Source of the DNA: Chryseobacterium pennipullorum
GTDB taxonomy: Bacteria > Bacteroidota > Bacteroidia > Flavobacteriales > Weeksellaceae
NCBI RefSeq assembly: GCF_003384725.1
Contig: NZ_QNVV01000003.1
Coordinates: 1 to 64,000, forward strand
Direction of reading: 5' to 3'
Length of the DNA stretch: 64,000 nucleotides
The notes beneath the pieces were generated by a model. That model was not told where the DNA came from. It saw only the letters and a list, made by a program, of their open reading frames with translations, and made no database searches. Made by a program: the position numbers and the translations under genes. Every line of letters starts with the position of its first letter. Position 1 is the stretch's first letter. Positions 18,706 to 26,693 of this stretch are shown here, one piece after another.

Positions 18706-19464
18706 ATGAATTCAATTGTAATAAACGTAGGGAACAGTAATATCCGGTTTGGTCTCTTTAATGGAGATAATTGTGATATTTCGTGGGTGATCAATACCAA
18801 GCCATACAGGACGGCAGATGAGCTGTATGTACAGATGCTGATGCTGTATCAGACCTATAAAATTGAGCCAAAGGAAATAGACAAAGTCATTATTGGTTCG
18901 GTAGTTCCCCAGTTGACCAAAGTAATGAGTTCAGGGATCAGAAAGATCCATGGAGTTACTCCTGTTATTGTAGACAGGGCGACTCCTTCAGGCGTTCAGG
19001 CAAAATCCAAACAGATGGGAACAGATATTTATGCTAACCTTGTTGCTGCCCATAATCTGTATCCTAACCGAAAAAAGATCGTTATCGATTTCGGTACAGC
19101 CCTTACCGCAAGCTGTGTGACAGAGACAGGAGAAACATTAGGGGTAATTATTGCTCCGGGAATTGTAACATCCCTGAATTCCCTGATCAGCCAAACTGCA
19201 CAGCTTCCTGAAATTGAACTGAAGAAGCCAAAATCAGTACTAGGACTGGATACCGTAACCTGCATGCAGAGCGGAATGGTATATGGTTTTCTGGGTATGG
19301 TAGAAGGATTTGTGACGCGTATTAATGATGAGGTTAATGACGACTGCTTTGTAGTCGCCACTGGCGGCGTTTCGCATGTTTATAAGCCTTTGACGGATAA
19401 AATCCATGTCATGGACAGACTGCATACGCTGAAGGGACTTTATTTTTTGGGAAAAGATCTGTAA
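18706..19464 (+). CDS. coaX: Type III pantothenate kinase-like protein
   Basis: 252-aa member of the CoaX (ASKHA) family, which phosphorylates pantothenate in CoA synthesis. Recognisable: IGSVVPQLT, MGTDIYANLVAAHN (the GxDR-type base region, Asp kept), IDFGTALTASC (phosphate 2), GVIIAPGI and VVATGGVS. Odd: the first motif reads INVGNSN (Asn7), where the family has xDxGN(T/S); the aspartate coordinates metal/ATP. It may be a low-activity or repurposed paralogue, or the substitution may be tolerated. It is followed after 38 nt by a GNAT gene on the same strand. Confidence 0.88.
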   Translation: MNSIVINVGNSNIRFGLFNGDNCDISWVINTKPYRTADELYVQMLMLYQTYKIEPKEIDKVIIGSVVPQLTKVMSSGIRKIHGVTPVIVDRATPSGVQAKSKQMGTDIYANLVAAHNLYPNRKKIVIDFGTALTASCVTETGETLGVIIAPGIVTSLNSLISQTAQLPEIELKKPKSVLGLDTVTCMQSGMVYGFLGMVEGFVTRINDEVNDDCFVVATGGVSHVYKPLTDKIHVMDRLHTLKGLYFLGKDL

Positions 19465-19502
19465 AGACTTAGTAAACAGAACCTCAACACTAATTTAATA
19501 TC

Positions 19503-20036
19503 ATGAAAGAGTTTCCAATCATTGAAACAGAAAGACTTATCCTTTCACAGCTGGAAGAGAAAGATATTCCTCCTATTGTTGAGTTTCTTCAGCATAGAAT
19601 ATTTTCAGATCTTACTTCCAATATCCCTTATCCTTATACAGAGAATGATGCTGAATTCTGGCTCAAAATATCTAAAGAAGCCTTTGCTGAAAATACCGGA
19701 TACACCTTTGCAATCCGCAATAAGAACGGAGAAATCATTGGGGCTATCGGACTTCATGACAGGGATGACGACAAGGCGGAATTGGGCTACTGGATAGGAA
19801 TACCTTACTGGAACAAAGGCTATGTAACGGAAGCTGCAAAAGCGGTGGTAGATTTCGGATTTAAGACACTGGGATTCAATAAGATTTTTGCCACCCATAT
19901 TCCCCATAACCCGGCCTCAGGGAAAATTATGGAAAAAATAGGAATGGAAAAAGAAGCACTTTTAAAACAGGAAACAAAAAAAGGCGGAGTATATTTTGAT
20001 CTGGTGATGTATTCAATCTTCAATGACAAAAATTAG
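19503..20036 (+). CDS. GNAT-family N-acetyltransferase, RimJ/RimL type
   Basis: 177-aa acetyltransferase using acetyl-CoA. The N-terminus ETERLILSQLEEKD is typical of the RimJ/RimL-like subgroup. ELGYWIGIPYWNKGYVTEA holds the characteristic substrate/CoA stretch (GYWIxxxYWxKGYxxEA), and the end KIGMEKEALLKQ matches the family. The substrate (a protein N-terminus or an antibiotic) cannot be told. It may share a transcript with coaX and ends convergent to tadA. Confidence 0.9.
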   Translation: MKEFPIIETERLILSQLEEKDIPPIVEFLQHRIFSDLTSNIPYPYTENDAEFWLKISKEAFAENTGYTFAIRNKNGEIIGAIGLHDRDDDKAELGYWIGIPYWNKGYVTEAAKAVVDFGFKTLGFNKIFATHIPHNPASGKIMEKIGMEKEALLKQETKKGGVYFDLVMYSIFNDKN

Positions 20037-20090
20037 TACCGGTTTTAAATAATAATAAACCTCTCTCACATGAGAGCATGTGAAATAACA

Positions 20091-20522
20091 TTATCTTTTA
20101 CTTTTAAAGAAATCCTTAACAATAGAAGAGCATTCAGCTTCCATGATGCCGGTTACAACCTCAGTTTTAGGATGTAGAGAAAGGTGTTTATTGATAAAAC
20201 CTCTATGCTCATCTCTTGCTCCGATAACTACTTTCGAGATTTGAGACCAGGCGAGAGCTCCGGAACACATGACGCAAGGCTCCATCGTTACATACAGTGT
20301 ACAATCCTTTAAATATTTACCTCCAAGAAAGTTCGCAGCAGAGGTTATCGCCTGCATTTCTGCATGGGCGGTTACATCATTGAGCGTTTCCGTCAGGTTG
20401 TGGGCCCTGGCAATAATACGGTTATTGGATACTACAATGCATCCGATGGGAACCTCATCTTTTTCTAAAGCGGCTTCTGCTTCCTGCAGGGCCATTTTCA
20501 TATAATATTCGTCTGTAAACAT
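20091..20522 (-). CDS. tadA: tRNA-specific adenosine deaminase
   Basis: Converts wobble adenosine 34 of tRNA-Arg(ACG) to inosine. The 143-aa protein has the cytidine-deaminase-fold zinc site: HAE in VTAHAEMQAI (His ligand and proton-shuttling Glu) and PCVMC in MEPCVMCSGALAW (two Cys ligands). VPIGCIVV and the helix-rich N-terminus MFTDEYYMKMALQEAEAAL are typical of TadA. The start ATG is at 20520-20522. Confidence 0.95.
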   Translation of the reverse strand: MFTDEYYMKMALQEAEAALEKDEVPIGCIVVSNNRIIARAHNLTETLNDVTAHAEMQAITSAANFLGGKYLKDCTLYVTMEPCVMCSGALAWSQISKVVIGARDEHRGFINKHLSLHPKTEVVTGIMEAECSSIVKDFFKSKR

Positions 20523-20566
20523 GTAGTCAAAGTTTAAATAAAGGATATGGAGATTGTCCGGATATT

Positions 20567-21184
20567 TTATTTGGCCAGTGTAAGAGTTAAAGGAATTCTG
20601 AAACGGTAGGCAGCCGGATCTCCTTTAATCGTTGCCGGAGAAAATTTTTCTGTTAGGGAATACAACGCAATTTCAGCCTGCCTGTTGAAGGTAAAATTAT
20701 CACCCTGCGCATGCACATTACTGATGCTTCCATCTTTTTCCACAATAAATGCAACATCAGTCTTTACGGTTGGGGTGACAGAATTGACACCATCTACATA
20801 CAGAAGATCTGCAACTTCTTGTCTCAGAGAATTAATTCCACCAGGATAATCAGCAATTTTCTCTACGTCTGAATTTTTTTCAAGAGATGTTCCTTTCAGA
20901 TTCTTTATCGTGTGGAGGTCTTCCAGGTTTCTTACCCTTAATAAGGCACCGATCAGCGCCGTGTTTTCGATACTGTCCATTTTCTTCATGAAAAAAAGGA
21001 AGTCTCCTTTGATGCTCGCTTTTTTAAAGGTATTGGATTCAGCATCGAATTTTTTCTTGAATTCCTTATTCAGCATGCTTCTGTGTTGGTTATAATAATT
21101 TTTTACCACTCTGAATTCCTCTTTCTGCTGGGAAAAGCAAAAGGAAGAAATAATACAGCAAATGCAAATAAATAAAACTTTCAA
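20567..21184 (-). CDS. TonB C-terminal domain protein, exported
   Basis: 205-aa protein beginning with a clear signal peptide (KVLFICICCIISSFCFSQQ), so periplasmic. The C-terminal 90 residues (VTPTVKTDVAFIVEKDGSI, then AEIALYSLTEKFSPA and RFRIPLTL) match the TonB C-terminal fold widespread as stand-alone domains in Flavobacteriia. There is no proline-rich linker or N-terminal anchor, so it is not a classic TonB. The start codon appears to be TTG at 21182-21184, because the signal peptide begins directly after it and no ATG fits. The role is unknown. Confidence 0.8.
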   Translation of the reverse strand: MKVLFICICCIISSFCFSQQKEEFRVVKNYYNQHRSMLNKEFKKKFDAESNTFKKASIKGDFLFFMKKMDSIENTALIGALLRVRNLEDLHTIKNLKGTSLEKNSDVEKIADYPGGINSLRQEVADLLYVDGVNSVTPTVKTDVAFIVEKDGSISNVHAQGDNFTFNRQAEIALYSLTEKFSPATIKGDPAAYRFRIPLTLTLAK

Positions 21185-21238
21185 TAGGGTATATTTATGT
21201 AAATGTACTCAAAAAAAATGATATCCGGTAATTGCTGT

Positions 21239-22159
21239 TTAGCTTTCTAAATACCGGTTCAGAGACTCCTGCAAATGGGTACGGATATCATCAACTAAAC
21301 CTTTCGGTTCTAAAACGGTTACTTCCTTTCCGTACGAGAGAATTTCCTGCATAAAGTCGTAAGTAGGATGCAGGAAGAACTCAAAATAGATTTCTTCGGG
21401 CGTTTCTTTGGTCTCCTTCTGTGACTGATGCAGCGGAAAACTTCTGATATATTCTCCCTGATGGCGGCTGCACTTTAATACAATATTCTGAGGTTTCTGC
21501 TCCGTGAGGTTCATTACTCCGAAAGCATTTTTAAAGTGTTCCCTGAAGTTGTATCTGTATTTTTCTCTGAACTGATTTTTAGCCACATCAAGATAGTTAA
21601 TCCTGTCAAGCCCGAATGATTTTAAAACTTTATCCTTCGTGTCTATGGCGATAAGATACCATCTGTCTTTGGATTCTTTTAAGGCTAAAGGATGGACCTT
21701 ACGGGAGGTCATCAGCTTGTTTTTATAATTGTAATGTTCGAAACTGACCACCCTTTTATTACGGATGGCGAAGAAGAGATCATAAAAATGTTCCACACCG
21801 GTTGGCTTGCGGCTTTCAAAAAAGATGAAATCTGAAAAATCAGGATGTAGATTTAAGGCATTGCTTACCTGGAAAGATTCCAGCAGCTTCTGATTGTATT
21901 CGTCTACCTCCATGATCGGGCGGCTCTCAATATAATAGCGGTTATCACCTTTTTTCTTGTTGTGAATAGAAAGATTGAAAAGATCGGAAATCTCACGGAT
22001 ATCCCGCTGCAGGGTACGGATCGAGTAGCTTTTGATTCCTGCATCCTGGAATTCAAAAGAGTTTAAAAGATAGTCCTCCAGCTGGGAATAGGTAGCTGGA
22101 GAACTTTCTAATCTTTTAATTATTAAGGCATATCTTGTCAGATAAAAATCTTTCTTCAT
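21239..22159 (-). CDS. WYL-domain transcriptional regulator (candidate master regulator of the island)
   Basis: 306-aa DeoR/YafY-type regulator. The N-terminal winged helix-turn-helix (residues about 1-80; SIRTLQRDIREIS is the recognition region) is followed by a WYL ligand-sensing domain with KDRWYLIAIDTKDK, then a C-terminal WCX-like extension. WYL proteins often control phage-defence or stress loci in response to nucleic-acid ligands. Its own promoter carries the CGACA-N5-TGTCG element shared by five other promoters of the neighbouring island, suggesting autoregulation and control of the island. The start at 22159 (MKKDFYLTR) is chosen because the -7 box (22177-22184) excludes the longer one. 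Confidence 0.88.
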   Translation of the reverse strand: MKKDFYLTRYALIIKRLESSPATYSQLEDYLLNSFEFQDAGIKSYSIRTLQRDIREISDLFNLSIHNKKKGDNRYYIESRPIMEVDEYNQKLLESFQVSNALNLHPDFSDFIFFESRKPTGVEHFYDLFFAIRNKRVVSFEHYNYKNKLMTSRKVHPLALKESKDRWYLIAIDTKDKVLKSFGLDRINYLDVAKNQFREKYRYNFREHFKNAFGVMNLTEQKPQNIVLKCSRHQGEYIRSFPLHQSQKETKETPEEIYFEFFLHPTYDFMQEILSYGKEVTVLEPKGLVDDIRTHLQESLNRYLES

Positions 22160-22176
22160 GGTAAAATGTTGTACCA

Positions 22177-22210
22177 CAAATATATGGGCTTAATGCGACA
22201 AAACGTGTCG
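22177..22210 (-). promoter_or_regulatory. WYL-box promoter 1 (WYL regulator)
   Basis: Operator-like CGACA-AAACG-TGTCG (perfect 5-bp arms) at 22196-22210 and -7 box TATATTTG (plus 22177-22184), 11 bp apart. It drives the WYL gene with an 18-nt or shorter leader. Confidence 0.75.
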
Positions 22211-22222
22211 TGTTTTAATTTT

Positions 22223-22420
22223 TTATGAAGAAACAAGATTGAAAATTAATATAATCTTGTAGATCTGAAGTGACTTATGATTCTTCTTCCCATTCTTCAG
22301 CATAACCATGAGGGGTTGTGGTAAAAAGCACTTATCTTTTTCAACAATAAAAACATATTCTCTTTTTCGGTCCTGTAAATATTGTTTGACGATTTCAAAT
22401 GCTTTTTCTTTGTTTATCAT
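22223..22420 (-). pseudogene. Broken immunity-like gene (Imm35/YrhB-like remnant)
   Basis: The open frame codes for 65 aa. Its first about 32 residues (MINKEKAFEIVKQYLQDRKR, then EYVFIVEKDKCF) resemble the start of small Imm35/YrhB-type immunity proteins. After CF the frame turns into unlikely sequence, while another frame reads TTPHGYAEEWEEES and stops at 22275-22277, like a natural C-terminus of such proteins. The simplest reading is an internal deletion that also shifted the frame. It sits downstream of an intact toxin-immunity pair and is probably a leftover immunity gene. The family call is tentative. Confidence 0.5.
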
Positions 22421-22448
22421 AACCTTACATTTAAAATGCAGTCATTTG

Positions 22449-22859
22449 CTATTTCCAAAACTCCTGAAAAAAATTCTTTTCGATTTTTAAAGATTCTTCT
22501 TCAGTAATATGAATGTTTTTTTTGTTGTTTACAGCATGTTTTACAAATTCTGGATCAAGCTTTATATTGGGATATTTCTTTATATATTCAAGGATATATT
22601 GAGGCCATAACCATACTCCGTCCGTATATATTGCGTTATAGGCTACAAAACTTTCATCATCGTAATTATCTGTTCCAAATAAAGGATCTTTTGCATTTTC
22701 GACAAATCCCATAAGAGGAATCACCATAATCCCCTTTTGTAAATAATCTAAAACTCTATCCTTATTACTATCTATAGTGCTATTGTTAGAAACCAATTCT
22801 TGAATACTTTTTGAAATACTGTAATCATCATGTTCTTTTATAAATCCAAAATATTTCAT
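22449..22859 (-). CDS. Putative immunity protein for the adjacent toxin
   Basis: 136 aa, acidic and soluble, with no signal peptide and no family I recognise. It begins MKYFGFIKEHDDYS and has an aromatic stretch, YTDGVWLWPQYILEYIKKYP. Its ATG lies only 3 nt after the stop codon of the large toxin-like gene, so the two are co-transcribed and probably coupled. Polymorphic toxins are followed immediately by a small cognate immunity gene, and this order and size fit. Function by context only. Confidence 0.6.
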   Translation of the reverse strand: MKYFGFIKEHDDYSISKSIQELVSNNSTIDSNKDRVLDYLQKGIMVIPLMGFVENAKDPLFGTDNYDDESFVAYNAIYTDGVWLWPQYILEYIKKYPNIKLDPEFVKHAVNNKKNIHITEEESLKIEKNFFQEFWK

Positions 22860-22862
22860 AGT

Positions 22863-24938
22863 TTAATCTTTTACAAATTTTACAAATTTTCCTTTTTTAT
22901 CGTGGATGAATTGCCCAAGATCATCAATTGCAATTTTTTCAGTAGGAGCAATTACTTCAACATCTAGTATTTCTGCCAATTTTTTAGCAAAACCATTTTG
23001 CTTAGAACCAGTTTTGCATGCTATAAGTCTAATTGGTTCTCCTTTTTCATATCCTTGCTCGACAATTAAGTTCGCGAGTTCTTGAGGTTTTAGGATCCTA
23101 CCATCAATAATAACATTTTTTTCTGAACCATGACATAATATATTATAATAACCATCATCACCTCTTTCTCTCAATCGAATAAAGTTCCTAAATGTAGCAG
23201 GATCTTCCCCAAATTTGAAATAACCAGGTGACATCCAATGTTTTTTGGTGGATAGATCGAATCCTTCATCAATAATTTTCTTTAGTTCACTCCATCCTTT
23301 CTTTAACCAAGTTATTAACTCCTGAAAACCTTTAATAAGATCATTAATACTTTTTACAACGAATCGAGTAAAAGATCTAAATGCTTTGGCTACACCTTTT
23401 AACGCTCCCCATGTAAGGCGAAAGATTCCCAAAATAGTTTCTGCTAAAGCATTGATAATCGCTGCTATGCTTAATGTACCCCCACTTACCAGAATTCCGA
23501 CAACAATTTCAATGATTAAAGATATAATAAAACCATAAGCATATCCTATGAAATAAGCACAAGCTACAGGATCAAAAGTAAGTTTTATCTCTATTAACTT
23601 TCCATAAATATATTTAGCGGTTTCTGTAAAATCAATACTTTTAATAGCCTGTATTGCTTCGTCAAACTGTTCTAAAAGTGTAGGAAGATATTTTTCAATA
23701 TTTTGGGCAAAGTCCTTCCCTAATGTGATTCCATCATACATCATTTTGACCATTGCAAATATCCCGGATACCGCATCAATAAGACCATTCCATATACCGC
23801 AAAGTAAAGCGTTGTATACTTTTGTTCCGTATTTCAGAATTTCCAGATTCGAGGCTACATTATGCATGATGTAATAAGCATCTAAGTAGGATTTATACAA
23901 AATCTCTAGCAAACCTTTAGGCTGGCTGTTAGGCTTAAAATCTTTTTTGATATTCAACAATGATCTTACAAAATCGTTTTGCTCTGTAAGCATTGTCTTT
24001 AAATATCGGTTTATCTCAGTAAAGTTTACTGTTCCGGAATTGCTATTTCCAGAGGAAATAAGGGGGTCATATTTATAACTTTCATCAAATGCTCCATTTT
24101 CAAGTCTTGGTGGTCTAGGTTGCCACCTGTTTTCTCCAAGCCTTGCTTTTTCAATGGTTTCTATAATTTTTTCAAGAACAGAACTTGTTGCCGTTCTCAC
24201 AGCATTATTGGTGAGAATCCCAAGAGCAGGGTGGAGCAGAGAAATCCCACTGGAAAAGAAAGAAGCTACATTGAAGTATGTTTTAGCAATATCAATTCGG
24301 GTGTCTTCGATATACCCTTTCTGTAGAAGCCCTTTTATCTGATCATCTGTTAATTCAGGAACAACAGCCTTTATTTCTTTATAAATTTCGGTATTATCGT
24401 AAACATCATAGGCAAGTCTTTTCTTTGAATTCAAAAAAGTTAATACCTCATCAGAAATCTTTATAGCTCCGTAGGTTCCGCTGACATTGTCTGAAGAATT
24501 ATCTTCTACGAAAATTAATATTTCTCTGCCTTGAGGACTTGATACTTCAAAACATTCTTTAAGCTTGGTTGCCTCTGTAGAAGAAAAGATAATGACTTTA
24601 AAAGCAAAGTTTTTCACATCTACTACACTGTAATAATAAAAGTCTTTAACTGTAGTTTTGATTACTGAAGTTAAATCACTTCTGTTATCGGGAATGTAGG
24701 TAAAGGTGCCTTCAACAGGAGTGCTGCCATCTGGAAAGTATTTTGTTAAAAGATCATCAGGAGTCTGATTAAAAAGCTTTACAGTGGCCAGCGGGTTCAC
24801 ATTACTCATTCCTCTTATATTCTCACCAATTGTAAAAGCGGCCTTAAACGATGGAAATGAAGGAAAAGATAATTGATTATCCATAGATAAGGCTTCATTC
24901 CCAATATCAAAAATATCTTTATAGTCTGTGTTTTCCAT
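22863..24938 (-). CDS. Polymorphic-toxin-like protein with clan-CD peptidase-like C-terminus
   Basis: 691 aa with no signal peptide. Residues 1 to about 300 are of unknown type. Residues about 370-540 contain several hydrophobic stretches (AYFIGYAYGFIISLIIEIVV and following), which could insert into membranes. The last about 100 residues form a separate domain: YYNILCHGS (His603) and IRLIACKTG (Cys641). A hydrophobic strand ending in H-G and another ending in A-C is the dyad signature of clan CD cysteine peptidases (caspase/C80-like). I infer an effector domain, perhaps autoprocessing. The toxin then immunity order supports a contact-dependent or released weapon. It looks AT-richer than its neighbours. 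Confidence 0.55.
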   Translation of the reverse strand: MENTDYKDIFDIGNEALSMDNQLSFPSFPSFKAAFTIGENIRGMSNVNPLATVKLFNQTPDDLLTKYFPDGSTPVEGTFTYIPDNRSDLTSVIKTTVKDFYYYSVVDVKNFAFKVIIFSSTEATKLKECFEVSSPQGREILIFVEDNSSDNVSGTYGAIKISDEVLTFLNSKKRLAYDVYDNTEIYKEIKAVVPELTDDQIKGLLQKGYIEDTRIDIAKTYFNVASFFSSGISLLHPALGILTNNAVRTATSSVLEKIIETIEKARLGENRWQPRPPRLENGAFDESYKYDPLISSGNSNSGTVNFTEINRYLKTMLTEQNDFVRSLLNIKKDFKPNSQPKGLLEILYKSYLDAYYIMHNVASNLEILKYGTKVYNALLCGIWNGLIDAVSGIFAMVKMMYDGITLGKDFAQNIEKYLPTLLEQFDEAIQAIKSIDFTETAKYIYGKLIEIKLTFDPVACAYFIGYAYGFIISLIIEIVVGILVSGGTLSIAAIINALAETILGIFRLTWGALKGVAKAFRSFTRFVVKSINDLIKGFQELITWLKKGWSELKKIIDEGFDLSTKKHWMSPGYFKFGEDPATFRNFIRLRERGDDGYYNILCHGSEKNVIIDGRILKPQELANLIVEQGYEKGEPIRLIACKTGSKQNGFAKKLAEILDVEVIAPTEKIAIDDLGQFIHDKKGKFVKFVKD

Positions 24939-24964
24939 TGATAATAATTTTAAAGATTAAAAAA

Positions 24965-24987
24965 GGCAGAGTTTTTTATGCTCTGCC
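24965..24987 (-). terminator. Terminator or attenuator before the toxin gene
   Basis: GGCAGAG (24965-24971) pairs with CTCTGCC (24981-24987). On the minus strand a TTTTTT tract follows. It lies about 110 nt beyond the stop of the 25099-26658 gene but only 26 nt before the toxin start, so it ends the fibre operon. It may also act as an attenuator for the toxin gene, for which no separate promoter is evident. Confidence 0.65.
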
Positions 24988-25098
24988 CTCTGTTGACTAT
25001 TCTTTTACCTGTGATGAAGCCAGAGCATGTATTTATAGCTTGAGATTTTTATTTTATCCTCGGTGATGGTTTCATCGTGAATAGTCATCATAACACTT

Positions 25099-26658
25099 TT
25101 AGAATTTATATAAATTCGTGATGTTTAATGATGTGGTAGCCGGTCCACCCATGTTGTTGACAGCCATATTTAAACTGTATTCAATATCGGGTACGGAGAT
25201 AACTGACAAAGATGTTGTCCCCCGAACCGTTACTGCAACGGTTATCGATGAGCCATTTTTTATGATAACTACATTCATGGTTTCATTAGCACCCGACCCG
25301 CTATTTGCAGGAGCACTGCCTACTACCGCATTATTTAGATAATACGTTCTGTATCCGGTTGAGCTTCCGATGATACCAACCGCTTTTATTCTTGTAACAG
25401 TCTGGTCCAACAAGTCAATATTGGAAGCGGTATTCATTAATCCTATATATTGTGTCTTTGACGTTAAATTGGCAGCATGTTGGAAATTGACAGAGAATTC
25501 TAAATAGAAATTTTCTCCTGCATTGTTTATTTTTGATGACTTTAAAGCCCCAACAATGGTTGGATCGTCGGTACTGTAAGTCTTGACATTGGCATTGCTT
25601 TGATAGATTGCAGAACCGCCATTTCCAAAGGTATCAGCATTTTGAGCGTCATTATAAATTTTCTTGGACCATGTTAATGCTGAAAAGTCAACAATCTGAA
25701 GGTTTTCAACAACAGAAATGGTTAAGCTTGTAACATAATAGGCAGAACCGTTCCATAGTCTTATTTTATACTGCCCGGTAGGCAGGTTTTTATAATTATA
25801 GTAAAACGTTAAATCTAAGCCATTGGTGTACAGCTGGACCTGAGAATTGGGTACAGTTGCAATAATGGTAGTACCATCATTAGCCATGATTTCAACAGAG
25901 AATGAGGTCGGAGGCATATTAAGATTAGCTCCCCGGAGGCTGATCCAATAATTTTTGTCCTGCTTATCCACAACAGGTGGAGTAATAATAGCAACGCTCA
26001 TAGTCGCAGTGGTCCATCCTCCATTCATTGCTGTTTTCCATGCTGTTTTTTCAGCTTCGGAGAGCGTAGAGGGAAGGCTTAGAAAAGGCTGCTTTCCATT
26101 GGTTTTTCCAATACGGCCTGCAGCATTTTGAGACAGGAATGTATTAAATAAAGCATCGTTGGAGACATCTGACAATCCTGTAATGGAATACGGTAATCCG
26201 GAAGTGTTGAGGGTCCAGTTGGATCCTAGCGTCAGTCCGGCGCCAGCAGCAGAAGTGAGAGAAGAATTGGCAATGTTTTTTCCTAAATCTCCGGTGGGTA
26301 ATTTTGCTGTGTTTCCGTTATCGTCCATCCCCAGAATTTTTGGATAATCCTGAACGTTTCCGTCTTTAGAAGGCTGGTCTACTTTATTTCCCAGCTTTTC
26401 TATGGTGTGGGAGTTATACTCTTTTTGAGTGGTGATTCCTGCGGTCAACAAATCAGGGTCTGAAATATTGATGAGGTTATCCTGCAAATCTTCCTGTTGA
26501 AGACCTATTGTCGGAGTTTTCATATCTCCGCTTTCATCAATAGCATAGTCTTTGTAAGTAGCTGCACCAAGTGCAGCTACCTGGTAAATAACATTCTTCT
26601 CTCTTTCTCCTTCGGGAGGTAATGCATTTACTCTGATGATTTTTCCTATATTGGACAT
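25099..26658 (-). CDS. Fibre-like structural protein with Ig-type domain
   Basis: 519 aa with no signal peptide and no membrane segment. The N-terminal 200 residues are low-complexity, Asn/Ser/Thr/Gly-rich and resemble phage tail-fibre shafts of Bacteroidota (SLTSAAGAGLTLGSNWTLNT, SDVSNDALFNTFLSQ). Residues about 225-325 look like an IPT/TIG Ig-like domain (WISLRGANLNMPPTSFSVEI and LPTGQYKIRLWNG). The rest (about 330-519) is beta-rich and lectin- or knob-like. It is the last gene of the 32164-25099 operon, 35 nt after the 1236-aa gene. A role as receptor-binding fibre is inference. Confidence 0.6.
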   Translation of the reverse strand: MSNIGKIIRVNALPPEGEREKNVIYQVAALGAATYKDYAIDESGDMKTPTIGLQQEDLQDNLINISDPDLLTAGITTQKEYNSHTIEKLGNKVDQPSKDGNVQDYPKILGMDDNGNTAKLPTGDLGKNIANSSLTSAAGAGLTLGSNWTLNTSGLPYSITGLSDVSNDALFNTFLSQNAAGRIGKTNGKQPFLSLPSTLSEAEKTAWKTAMNGGWTTATMSVAIITPPVVDKQDKNYWISLRGANLNMPPTSFSVEIMANDGTTIIATVPNSQVQLYTNGLDLTFYYNYKNLPTGQYKIRLWNGSAYYVTSLTISVVENLQIVDFSALTWSKKIYNDAQNADTFGNGGSAIYQSNANVKTYSTDDPTIVGALKSSKINNAGENFYLEFSVNFQHAANLTSKTQYIGLMNTASNIDLLDQTVTRIKAVGIIGSSTGYRTYYLNNAVVGSAPANSGSGANETMNVVIIKNGSSITVAVTVRGTTSLSVISVPDIEYSLNMAVNNMGGPATTSLNITNLYKF

Positions 26659-26693
26659 ATTGTGTATATTTTTTGTTAGTTATGATTGATCGT

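Noticed and set aside
20062..20075. Terminator CTCTCA-CA-TGAGAG between the GNAT and tadA genes
   Set aside because: Loop of two bases is too small and no T tract follows on either strand.
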